64,000 nucleotides of DNA from Deltaproteobacteria bacterium (GTDB lineage Bacteria; Desulfobacterota; Binatia; UBA9968; JAJDTQ01): the NCBI GenBank assembly GCA_028818755.1, contig JAPPNF010000086.1, positions 1-64,000 on the forward strand, given 5' to 3'. The notes under the pieces were generated by a model, which saw only the letters and a program-made list of their open reading frames with translations, ran no database searches and was not told where the DNA came from. The position numbers and the translations under genes were made by a program. Positions 46,805 through 54,485 of this stretch are shown piece by piece. The number at the start of each line of letters is the position of its first letter. Position 1 is the first letter of the stretch.

Positions 46805-47493
46805 GGATTCCCGCTATTTCACGGATTCGACAAGCAGACACACACCGGCTGATTCCGTCGAAGTACAGCGAGAGTGGCGACAGTGTCCTCGCCCGGATCG
46901 CGGACAACGACGACCACCTTCGCCGGATACTGGAACTCGACCTCGCCACCGACGAGCGCCACGCGGCCGAAGCCGATCGAGTATTGGGCATCGGCATCGA
47001 CGAGCTCGTCTCCGGTATTCCCCATGCCGGCATCATCAATGCCGCCTTCGCCCACGCCCACCCCTTGGGCAGCCGTTTCAACGGCCCGGACCGTGGCGCC
47101 TGGTATGCGGGCGCCGAACTGGCCACGTCACAGGCCGAAGTGGCGTGGCACAAATGGATCGAGCTTGTAGAGGTCGACTGGCTGGAGGAGAGCGTCACCT
47201 ACGACGACTATCTCGCGGACTTCGCCGGCGAGTTCCACGACATCCGTGAAGATGGTGCCTTCGAAGGTTGCCTGGCTCCGGACAGTTACGTCGAATCCCA
47301 GTCGCTCGGCGAGTCCCTTCTCCAGCAGGGATCGTCCGGCATCATCTATCCCAGCGTGCGCCGCAAGGGCGGCCTCTGTATTGCCTGTTTCCGGCCCGCC
47401 CTGGTGGACAACGTCCGCACGGGTGCGCGGTACCGCTTTACCTGGAGCGGATCGCCGACACCGACGATACGCCTTGAGCAAACATTCCCGTGA
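46801..47493 (+). CDS. RES-domain toxin (predicted NAD+-degrading)
   Basis: Protein of 230 residues, starting at TTG inside the antitoxin stop. RES-family toxins such as MbcT destroy NAD+ by phosphorolysis or hydrolysis. Family residues are visible: the Arg in THRLIPSKYS, Arg and Tyr/Glu in SRFNGPDRGAWYAGAELATSQAEVAWH, and the Ser in SSGIIYPSVRRKGG that gives the domain its name. Length fits the family. Overlapping translation with an Xre/MbcA antitoxin makes the pair assignment firm. The exact chemistry is not shown by sequence. Confidence 0.88.
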   Translation: MRIPAISRIRQADTHRLIPSKYSESGDSVLARIADNDDHLRRILELDLATDERHAAEADRVLGIGIDELVSGIPHAGIINAAFAHAHPLGSRFNGPDRGAWYAGAELATSQAEVAWHKWIELVEVDWLEESVTYDDYLADFAGEFHDIREDGAFEGCLAPDSYVESQSLGESLLQQGSSGIIYPSVRRKGGLCIACFRPALVDNVRTGARYRFTWSGSPTPTIRLEQTFP

Positions 47494-47658
47494 GGCAGGC
47501 AAGACAAGGCGGCAATCCGTCGGGACTTCCGTATGCGCTGAGGTCAGCCGCACCTTCTGTTGGCGTATCAGTGCGGCGCGGCCAGGGACCTTCGGTGGTG
47601 GAAGGGATGGAGAGAGATGGCCAACGGGTCCACGGGGACCGCGGCGTCGGGCGGATGA

Positions 47659-47982
47659 CTAGCCCAGCTCCCCGAATACGGCGAGCCAGATGCACGGCGG
47701 CGTCCGGCTGGTGTAGTCGACGCGGTGGCGGCGGTGGGCGGGAATCAGCACGTGGTCTCCGGCGCCGAGGCGTAGCGTCTCTCCGTCGTCGTACTCCAGC
47801 ACGGCCTCGCCCTGTATCAGCACGACCCATTCGTCGCGATCCTGGTCGTACCACTCGCCGACGGGCGAGGTCTGGCCGCACGACACGATGCGCTCGATCT
47901 TCACGCCCCGCTCGGGGATGAGGTCGGTGAACTCCTCGGCGTCCGGGAGCGGGTCGGGCAGGTCGAACAGGTTAAGCGGCAT
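47659..47982 (-). CDS. small cupin protein
   Basis: Cupin-fold protein of 107 residues with motif 1-like SPVGEWYDQDRDEWVVLIQGEAVLEYDDG and motif 2-like LGAGDHVLIPAHRRHRVDY. The metal-binding positions are only partly His (GEWYDQDRDEW holds Asp/Glu), so metal binding is possible but unproved. Its start overlaps the end of the extradiol dioxygenase gene by 11 bases, so the two are co-translated and it may bind the ring-cleavage product or assist the enzyme. Confidence 0.8.
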   Translation of the reverse strand: MPLNLFDLPDPLPDAEEFTDLIPERGVKIERIVSCGQTSPVGEWYDQDRDEWVVLIQGEAVLEYDDGETLRLGAGDHVLIPAHRRHRVDYTSRTPPCIWLAVFGELG

Positions 47983-49039
47983 GCTCCGGCGGTCGGAAGA
48001 GCGCGAACACCTTGTCTGAGTTGGAGATCCACGACTCCAGGAACACGATGTCGTCGGGCTTGCGGCCGATCTCGGACATGGCGCCGGCCAGGGCGAACCA
48101 GTTGAGCAGCTCGTGGTGGCCGCGGTCCTCGGCCTCGGGCAGGCTGGTTTTGCGCCATGTTTCCCAGTCGCCGTCCCGGAGGGCCTGGAAATAGCGCTTG
48201 TCGGATTCCACGTCCGGGTACATGAACGAGTGCTTGGCGGTGAGGAACGAGTGGGACCAACTCGACGAGGCGATGAGGGCGACACGCCACGGGCTCTCCG
48301 CGAAGGCCCGGGCGGTGGCCGCGCCGATGTCGAAGCAGCGCCAGGGCTGCGGGCCGGGCGGGTCGAACTGGTCCTCGATGTCGCGGGCTGCCGACGGCGT
48401 CAGCGGCACGCCTTGGCTGCCCACCAGCTTGCGGCCGTAGCTGTTCACCGTGAACGGTACTACCGGGTAGGGAAACCCGCGGCGGTCCCAGTCGAGGTAC
48501 AGGATCGAGTTCACGAAGGCGTGACCCAGCCCGCGGTGGAGCGGCTTGTATGAGTAGGCCACGTCGAAGCCGTTGTCCAGCAGGCTCGACGCCAAGTACT
48601 TGCCGGCTTCCTGATGGCCCTTGACGGTGAAGACCTTGTCGTCGGGCTCGTCCCACATGTTGGCGCCCCGGCGGGTGTGGGTCCACGGCTGCGAGTCCAC
48701 CGAGTCGTAGGCGAGGATCGAGAAGGCCGGTACGCAGTCCTCCTTGTAGTTCTCGTACTGGTCGTCGCCCCACAAAAGGCACAGGTCCGGCTGGAACTCG
48801 TCCAGGGCCTGGCGGGCGATGCGGAAACGGTCGACCAGGTCCTGGCGGTGCGCGTCGGAGTGGCTCTGGCCGTCGTCCGTGCCCCACTGCTCGCGCATGG
48901 GGGCCGGCCAGTTTGCCATGTCCCGCAGCCGTTCCGGCAGCGCCGGATCGTCCAGGCACATCTTGATGCGCCGGGTCATGTTCCCCTGGAAACCGAGTCC
49001 GGGGTAGTGCGTGATGCCCAAGCCGAGTATCTCTCCCAT
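47972..49039 (-). CDS. class III extradiol dioxygenase (LigB family)
   Basis: Protein of 355 residues from the ATG after AGGGGG. LigB-type enzymes use Fe(II) to open catechol rings. Features are GLGITHYPGLGF with the first His ligand, LLWGDDQYENYKEDCVPAF, VKGHQEAGKYLASSLLDNGF, GLGHAFVNSILYLD with another His, and SSSWSHSFLTAKHSF near the active site. Longer than the basic LigB domain. Paired with a cupin gene. The substrate is a dihydroxylated aromatic of unknown identity; the window also has a UbiD and a molybdenum hydroxylase that could feed aromatic catabolism. Confidence 0.82.
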   Translation of the reverse strand: MGEILGLGITHYPGLGFQGNMTRRIKMCLDDPALPERLRDMANWPAPMREQWGTDDGQSHSDAHRQDLVDRFRIARQALDEFQPDLCLLWGDDQYENYKEDCVPAFSILAYDSVDSQPWTHTRRGANMWDEPDDKVFTVKGHQEAGKYLASSLLDNGFDVAYSYKPLHRGLGHAFVNSILYLDWDRRGFPYPVVPFTVNSYGRKLVGSQGVPLTPSAARDIEDQFDPPGPQPWRCFDIGAATARAFAESPWRVALIASSSWSHSFLTAKHSFMYPDVESDKRYFQALRDGDWETWRKTSLPEAEDRGHHELLNWFALAGAMSEIGRKPDDIVFLESWISNSDKVFALFRPPEHAA

Positions 49040-49121
49040 GTCTTTCCCCCTTCCTCTGGTGTCCAGTCGCACGATAAGCTGCGCGGGATTCCTGTCGGCG
49101 TCAAGGCGCGATGACCTGTAA

Positions 49122-49140
49122 GGGCGACCAGCGGTCGCCC
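49122..49140. repeat. short hairpin repeat
   Basis: GGGCGACC-AGC-GGTCGCCC, an eight-pair stem, matches the hairpin at 44443-44463. It lies in the 140-base gap between the dioxygenase and racemase-like genes, near the end of the racemase transcript. Confidence 0.6.
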
Positions 49141-49180
49141 CCGTGGCGTGCCGATCCCGGTCGTTGATCACCGCCGCCCG

Positions 49181-49900
49181 TTATGGCAGCGTCCGCAGCA
49201 ATCGCCCAAACCCCTCCACGGGCTCCTGTATCCCGAGGCGTTTCCGGGTCGCCCATACCTCCGCGTTGAGATTGGTGATCACCGGCACCCCGAGCTCCTC
49301 CTCAAGGGATTCGATAACGGGCAGGCAGTCCCACCCCGCGCCCGGGAGACAGATTCCCTCGCCGCCGTGATCGCGGAAGGCCTTTTTGGCCCCGCCGTAG
49401 ATGTCCTCGGCCGGGATATCGCCGACATCCTCGAAGGCCACGCCCTCGAGTTCCGGGATACCGGTCACCGTGAATCCGGCCTGCTCGAAGAAATTGGCGA
49501 ACTTCGCGTTCATGGCGCCCTGGATGTAGGAGAGGATCACGAACCTTTCCACACCCAGCACGCGGAAGGCCTCTACCTGCACGGTGGTCGCGGTGAGGAT
49601 CGGCACGCCGTGCTGCCGGGTCAACCGCTCGGTCAGTTCGCCGTCGAAGCGGTAGCCCTTGAGCAGGATCGGCGGTGTCCCCTGGATCAGCACCAGGTCC
49701 ACCCCCAGCTCTACCAGCTCCGCCACCCTGGTTTCGGCCACGGCGATGGCTTCGTCGAACTCCGCCTCCGTGCCGGCGCGGACTCCGACGTAACGCGGCG
49801 CCACGCACACCCCCTCCGGAAGAAGCCTGATGTAGGTCTCCAGCGACCCGAGACGGAACGTCGGCTTCACCACGCCCACGGTGCCGCGCGAGCAATACAT
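49181..49900 (-). CDS. Asp/Glu racemase superfamily (maleate isomerase/arylmalonate decarboxylase-like)
   Basis: Cytoplasmic protein of 239 residues with AGGAGG before the ATG. The fold is suggested by GTVGVVKPTFRLGSLETYIRLLPEGV at the start, LVLIQGTPPILLKGYRFD and GVPILTATTVQVEAFRVLGVERFVILSY in the centre, and GAGWDCLPVIESLEEELGVPVITNLNAEVWATRKRLG at the end, a typical maleate isomerase pattern. The first catalytic Cys of the superfamily appears replaced (GTPPI), while the second may be Cys in GEGICLPGAGWDC. So the reaction could be decarboxylation or something else, and is unassigned. Confidence 0.78.
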   Translation of the reverse strand: MYCSRGTVGVVKPTFRLGSLETYIRLLPEGVCVAPRYVGVRAGTEAEFDEAIAVAETRVAELVELGVDLVLIQGTPPILLKGYRFDGELTERLTRQHGVPILTATTVQVEAFRVLGVERFVILSYIQGAMNAKFANFFEQAGFTVTGIPELEGVAFEDVGDIPAEDIYGGAKKAFRDHGGEGICLPGAGWDCLPVIESLEEELGVPVITNLNAEVWATRKRLGIQEPVEGFGRLLRTLP

Positions 49901-49921
49901 GGCCTATCCTCCTGAAAAAAC

Positions 49922-49958
49922 GGCGTCCTTCGACTTCGCTACGCTACGCTCAGGACGC
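49922..49958. repeat. TTCGTCCTGAGCGTAGC-family repeat
   Basis: A minus-oriented copy (GGCGTCCTTCGACTTCGC, then TACGCTCAGGACG) between the racemase-like gene and the SDR gene stop. It fills the 64-base gap almost completely. Confidence 0.85.
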
Positions 49959-49964
49959 AAGTCC

Positions 49965-50789
49965 TCACACCGCGATGGTCTGGCCGCCGTCCACCACCAG
50001 GGCATGGCCCGTGACGAAGGAGGCCTCGTCGGACACCAGGAAGAGGACGCCGTAAGCCATCTCCTCCGGCCGCGCCATTCGCAGCAGCGCCTTGTTGCTC
50101 TTGGCCATGCGCGCCCGCTGCTCGGGGGTGGCGGCCTGCAGCGAAGGCACCGGCGGGTGCCCGCGGAAGCGCGGGGTCTCGGTGGCGCCGGGACAGATGC
50201 AGTTCACGCGGACGCCCTTGGGGCCGTAGTCCAGCGCCATCTGCCGGGTCAGGCTGATGACCGCTGCCTTGGTGGCGCAGTAGGCCGGATAGTTCTCGGA
50301 CGCCACCAGCCCGAAGGTCGACGCGGTGCTGACGATGTTGCCGCTGCCTTTCTCGAGCATGTGCGGGACCACCGCCCGGACGCTCCTCTGGATGGCGTTC
50401 AGGTTGAGGTCCATGATGAAGTTCCACTCCTCGTCGGTGTGCTCGTGAGCCTGCTTGCGTATGCCGCCGCCGGCGTTGTTGTAGAGGATGTCCGCGCCGC
50501 CGTACCGGTCCATGGCGGTCTTCATCATCTCCTCGGGACCGCCGTCCACGGTCACGTTCACGTTCAGGAAGGTGGCCTCGCCGCCCTCGTCGATGATGAG
50601 CTGGTCCACCCGCGGCGTCATGGTCTCCTGGATGTCGCAGCACACGACGTTGGCGCCTTCGCGCGCGAACAGCCGGGCGGTGGCCCGTCCGATGCCGCTG
50701 TTGGCCCCGGTGATGATGGCCACCTTGCCCCGCAGCCGCCCCAATCCTTCTCTCAGCATGGGATGTTCGTCGTTGTTGGCGTTCGCCAT
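49965..50789 (-). CDS. SDR-family oxidoreductase
   Basis: Classical short-chain dehydrogenase/reductase of 274 residues. NAD(P) motif GANSGIGRATA after KVAIITG, NNAGG, the catalytic Ser in STASTF, and YxxxK in YPAYCATKAAV followed by PGATETPRF. AAGGAGG lies upstream of the ATG. Asp (VVCCDIQE) after the second strand suggests NAD+ preference. Substrate unknown. It is on the same strand as, and upstream of, the racemase-like gene, with a repeat in between. Confidence 0.92.
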   Translation of the reverse strand: MANANNDEHPMLREGLGRLRGKVAIITGANSGIGRATARLFAREGANVVCCDIQETMTPRVDQLIIDEGGEATFLNVNVTVDGGPEEMMKTAMDRYGGADILYNNAGGGIRKQAHEHTDEEWNFIMDLNLNAIQRSVRAVVPHMLEKGSGNIVSTASTFGLVASENYPAYCATKAAVISLTRQMALDYGPKGVRVNCICPGATETPRFRGHPPVPSLQAATPEQRARMAKSNKALLRMARPEEMAYGVLFLVSDEASFVTGHALVVDGGQTIAV

Positions 50790-50886
50790 AGGTTTGCCTC
50801 CTTGAATAGTGCGCCTTTCGGCTCACTTTCCCTTATCCGATTGCCGGGGGATTGCCAAGCGTGCCCCGGGCAGGACGTTCCGCATC

Positions 50887-50921
50887 CGTCATTCCCGCGA
50901 AAGCGGGAATCCAGGGGTGGC
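50887..50921. repeat. GTCATTCCCGCGAAAGCGGGAATCC-family repeat
   Basis: A near-perfect plus-oriented copy (CGTCATTCCCGCGAAAGCG, then GGAATCCAGGGGTGG) in the gap between the divergent SDR and hydrolase genes. Confidence 0.88.
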
Positions 50922-50990
50922 TGGGGGTGATCCGCTTGGTTAACCTTGCCGGGACAATCCGCTACAGTGTCACCATCAAGGAGGATCGAC

Positions 50991-51872
50991 ATGGACCGGG
51001 CAGACGAAAAATACGTGGACGTCGACGGAATCCGCACCCGCTACTTCGAGAAGGGCAGCGGCGAGACGGTGGTGCTGTTCCACGGCGGCAACTTCGGCTC
51101 CAACGAAGCGGCCGATGGCAGCCCCGACTGGGGACTGAACTTCGACGCCCTGGCGCAGTGGTTCCACGTCGTCGCCGTGGACAAGCTCGGCCAGGGCATG
51201 ACCGACAATCCCAAGAGTGACGAGGACTACACCATGGCCGCGGTGGTGCGGCACGCGCTGGCCACGCTGGAGACCCTGAAGCTCGGCAACGTCCACCTGG
51301 TGGGGCATTCACGCGGCGCCTACCTGGTGGCGCGCATGACCCTGGAAAGGGCGGACCTGGTCAAGTCCGTGATCCCGGTGGACACCAACACCCTGGCGCC
51401 CGGAGTCGGAAGGAACGACGTCGTGCATGCCAACGCCCCGGAGCCCCGGCTGAGCCGGGAGAGCCAGCGCTGGGTGTTGGAGCGCTATTCCTACGGCTAC
51501 GACCACATCACCGACGACTGGCTCGACGCCTGCGTGGAGATCGCCCAACAGCCCAAGTACCTGGAGGCGGTGGAGAAGATGGAGACCCAGGGCCTCAAGG
51601 CCAATGTCTTCCTGGCCCGGCATGCGCGACAGAAGGAAGAGACCCTGGGCTGGATCCGGGACCGCGGCTTCCAACGGCCGACGCTGCTCGTGTGGGGCTA
51701 CAACGATCCCACCGCCACCCTCGACCAGGGCATGCGGCTGATGGAGCTCATGGCGGGAAGCGAGCGCCGCACCCAGATGCACATCATCAACGAGGCCGGC
51801 CACTTCTCGTACCGGGAGCATCCCGCGGAGTTCAACGAGGTGCTGAGGGCGTTCATCGCCGCGCAGCAATAG
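50991..51872 (+). CDS. alpha/beta-fold hydrolase
   Basis: Hydrolase of 293 residues read from the ATG six bases after AAGGAGG. It has the oxyanion region VVLFHGGNFGSNEAADG, nucleophile elbow GHSRGAYLV (Ser), an Asp/Glu region after LLVWGYNDPTATLDQG, and the catalytic His in INEAGHFSYREHP. Resembles the C-C bond hydrolases (MhpC/BphD type) that follow extradiol ring cleavage. It may therefore belong with the LigB dioxygenase gene, although it is on the other strand and separated by two genes. Confidence 0.88.
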   Translation: MDRADEKYVDVDGIRTRYFEKGSGETVVLFHGGNFGSNEAADGSPDWGLNFDALAQWFHVVAVDKLGQGMTDNPKSDEDYTMAAVVRHALATLETLKLGNVHLVGHSRGAYLVARMTLERADLVKSVIPVDTNTLAPGVGRNDVVHANAPEPRLSRESQRWVLERYSYGYDHITDDWLDACVEIAQQPKYLEAVEKMETQGLKANVFLARHARQKEETLGWIRDRGFQRPTLLVWGYNDPTATLDQGMRLMELMAGSERRTQMHIINEAGHFSYREHPAEFNEVLRAFIAAQQ

Positions 51873-51981
51873 GGGTAGAGGCGGGTCAGGCCTCGGCATC
51901 ATAGCGGGATGATCGTTTCCAACTTGAAAAAACATCGCACATCACCCATCATCCAAGACTACTACGTACGGAGGGAAACCC

Positions 51982-52323
51982 ATGGGTAAATACATGTTCC
52001 ACACGACGTACACCGCGAAAGGGCTTCCTGGGCTGCTCAAGGAGGGCGGCAGCCGGAGGCGGGCGGCGTTGACCCAGACCATCGAGGGGATGGGCGGCAG
52101 CGTGGAGGGGCTCTACTACGCCTTCGGCGACACGGACCTCTACATCATCGCCGATCTTCCCGACGACGCCACGGCGACGGCCGTCTCGCTCAACATCGCC
52201 GACGCCGGCGCCCTCAATATCAGGTGCACGGTATTGATCACGCCGGAGACGGTGGACGAGGCGGTCAAGAAGAAAGTGCCCTACCGGCCGCCCGGAGCAC
52301 GGGCCGCTCGCGGCCGCAAGTAG
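51982..52323 (+). CDS. GYD-domain protein
   Basis: Small protein of 113 residues of the GYD family (ferredoxin-like fold, function unknown). Features are KYMFHTTYTAKGLPGLLKEGGSRRR, IEGMGGSVEGLYYAFGDTDLYIIADLPD and ALNIRCTVLITPETVDEA. The family name motif is changed here to GDTD. GGAGGG lies upstream of the ATG. The C-terminus (GARAARGRK) is basic. No function can be assigned. Confidence 0.82.
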   Translation: MGKYMFHTTYTAKGLPGLLKEGGSRRRAALTQTIEGMGGSVEGLYYAFGDTDLYIIADLPDDATATAVSLNIADAGALNIRCTVLITPETVDEAVKKKVPYRPPGARAARGRK

Positions 52324-52328
52324 GACCT

Positions 52329-52382
52329 TAAGTGTGATGCCCCACGCATGTCTGTAGACGCTTGCGTGGGACACCGCACTAG
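52329..52382. mobile_element. short MITE-like palindromic element
   Basis: AGTGTGATGCCCCACGCA and the complement of TGCGTGGGACACCGCACT match at 15 of 18 positions around a 14-base centre, with TA near both ends. The order GTGT-N2-TG-YCCCAC is shared with the 164-base element at 26791. It lies between the GYD and ABC-F genes. Confidence 0.6.
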
Positions 52383-52426
52383 CGGCGGCACCGGCTTGAG
52401 CGGGCGCCGGTGTCCCTTTTTCCACC

Positions 52427-54334
52427 ATGCCCCTCGTAAGCTTCGAAGAGGTCTCGCTGGAGTTGGGCGACCAGCGCCTGCTTGCGCACGCCGAGTTCGC
52501 CATCGAGCCCGGGGAGCGGGTCTGCCTGATCGGCCGCAACGGCGCGGGCAAGACCTCCATGCTCGGGCTCATCACCGGCCGCCTCCAGCCCGACCACGGC
52601 GAGATCCACTACCAGAGCCGTATCCGCGTCAGTGAGCTGGAGCAGGCGCTGCCCGAGGAGCTCGGACAGACGGTGCGGGAGTACGTCACCACCGGGCTGG
52701 CCGACCTGCAGGACCTCATCGACCACTACCAGCAGCGCTCCCGCGAGGCCCTGGACCGCAAAGGCTTGCTGGAGCTGGAGGCGCTGCACCGGGAGATCGA
52801 CGCACACGGCGGCTGGCACGTGGACCAGCGGGTGGAGACGGTGCTGAGCGAGTTGGACCTGCCGGCGGACCGGCGGCTGGAGGAGCTGTCCGGTGGCTGG
52901 CAGCGGCGTGTCGGTCTCGCGCGCGCCATCGTCGGCAATGCCGAGCTGCTGCTCCTCGACGAGCCCACCAACCACCTTGACCTGAGCACCATCCAGTGGC
53001 TCGAGGACCGGGTCTACAACTACGCCGGCAGCGTCCTTTTCATCACCCACGACCGCGCCTTCCTCCGGCGGCTCGCCACCCGCATCGTGGAGCTGGACCG
53101 CACCCGCCTCACGAGCTGGCCCGGCACCTACGACAACTACCTGGAGCTCAAGGAGAAGGGCCTGGCGGAGGACGCCCGCCGCAACGCCCTGTTCGACAAG
53201 CGGCTGGCCCAGGAGGAGGAGTGGATCCGGCGCGGCATCAAGGCGCGGCGCACGCGCAACGAGGGCCGGGTGCGCGCCCTCATGGCCATGCGGGAGGAGG
53301 CCGCCCAGCGCCTCAAGCCCCTGAGCCAGGCGCGCATCCACGTGCAGCGCGGCGGTCAGTCCGGCCGCAAGGTGGTGGAGCTCCGCAACGTCACCCACGG
53401 CTACGGCGGCGAGCCGTTGATCCGGAACCTGTCGCTGCGCATCATGCGCGGCGACCGCATCGGCCTCATCGGCAACAACGGCGTGGGCAAGAGCACGCTC
53501 TTGCGCATCCTGGTGGGCGAGATCACGCCCGACTCCGGCACCGTGGAGCAGGGCGCCAACCTGGAGATCGGCTATTTCGATCAACTGCGCCGGGAGCTGG
53601 ACCCGGAGAAGACCGTGGCCGAGACCGTCGCGGACGGCCGCGACCACGTCTTCGTCAACGGCAGGCCGCGCCACGTGGTGGGGTATCTCAAGGGCTTCCT
53701 CTTCAGCCCCAAGCGGGCGCTCAGCCCGGTGGCGGCGCTGTCCGGCGGCGAGTGCAACCGCGTGATCCTGGCCCGGCTGCTGACTCAGCCGGCCAACCTG
53801 CTGGTGCTGGACGAGCCCACCAACGACCTCGACATCGAGACCCTGGAGGTGCTGGAGGAGCAGCTCGTGCGGTACCGCGGCACGCTGCTGGTGGTGAGCC
53901 ACGACCGCAGCTTTCTCGACAACTGCGTCACCAGCACCCTGGTCTTCGAGGACACCGGCCTGATCCAGCGCCACGCCGGCGGCTACAGCGACTGGCTCCG
54001 CCGCGGCAAGGCACTGGCCGTCACCGACGACCCCAACCGCAAGGGCGTTCCGGAGCCGCCCCCGGAACGGCGCGAGCGCTCCCGGCCGACCAAGCTCAGC
54101 TACCATCTGCAACGGGAGCTGGACGAGTTGCCCGACCGCATCGAAGCCATGGAACAGGCGGTGGCGGCGCTGGAGCAGCAGACCCAGCAGCCCGACTTCT
54201 ACGCGCGGCCCTTCGCCCAGGTCCAGCCCGTCCTGGACGAGCTCAAGACCGCGAAGGAGACCCTCGACCAGGCGCTGGAGCGCTGGACCGAGCTGGAGAC
54301 CCTGAAAGAAGAAGCCGAGCGGCGTTCGCCATAA
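52427..54334 (+). CDS. ABC-F family ATPase (Uup-like)
   Basis: Soluble protein of 635 residues with two ABC domains and no membrane part. NBD1: GRNGAGKTSMLGL, LSGGWQRRVGLARAI, LLLDEPTNHLDLSTIQWLE. The linker (about 240-300) is highly charged. NBD2: GNNGVGKSTLLRI, LSGGECNRVILARLL, LVLDEPTNDLDIETLEVLEE. A C-terminal coiled coil (about 555-625) follows, which is typical of Uup. ABC-F proteins act on ribosomes or, in Uup, affect transposon excision and ribosome assembly. No clear ribosome-binding site precedes the ATG. Confidence 0.9.
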   Translation: MPLVSFEEVSLELGDQRLLAHAEFAIEPGERVCLIGRNGAGKTSMLGLITGRLQPDHGEIHYQSRIRVSELEQALPEELGQTVREYVTTGLADLQDLIDHYQQRSREALDRKGLLELEALHREIDAHGGWHVDQRVETVLSELDLPADRRLEELSGGWQRRVGLARAIVGNAELLLLDEPTNHLDLSTIQWLEDRVYNYAGSVLFITHDRAFLRRLATRIVELDRTRLTSWPGTYDNYLELKEKGLAEDARRNALFDKRLAQEEEWIRRGIKARRTRNEGRVRALMAMREEAAQRLKPLSQARIHVQRGGQSGRKVVELRNVTHGYGGEPLIRNLSLRIMRGDRIGLIGNNGVGKSTLLRILVGEITPDSGTVEQGANLEIGYFDQLRRELDPEKTVAETVADGRDHVFVNGRPRHVVGYLKGFLFSPKRALSPVAALSGGECNRVILARLLTQPANLLVLDEPTNDLDIETLEVLEEQLVRYRGTLLVVSHDRSFLDNCVTSTLVFEDTGLIQRHAGGYSDWLRRGKALAVTDDPNRKGVPEPPPERRERSRPTKLSYHLQRELDELPDRIEAMEQAVAALEQQTQQPDFYARPFAQVQPVLDELKTAKETLDQALERWTELETLKEEAERRSP

Positions 54335-54485
54335 GACTGCGAATTCTGAACGAAGTGCTGTTCGCAAAGAGCGCGGGCCAGAGGCACTACGGCTCAACGG
54401 AACTGCATCGCGTTCGGGGGTTGTATCCAGGCCTTGACATTGCCTGCCCCCCTAACTTCCGATAAGAAGGGGGGCGGAGACACCC

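Noticed and set aside
54434-54485. Promoter TTGACA before the molybdenum hydroxylase gene
   Set aside because: TTGACA is present but no -10 hexamer lies at a normal distance. A GCCCCCC/GGGGGGC pairing spans the region, so I did not call a promoter.
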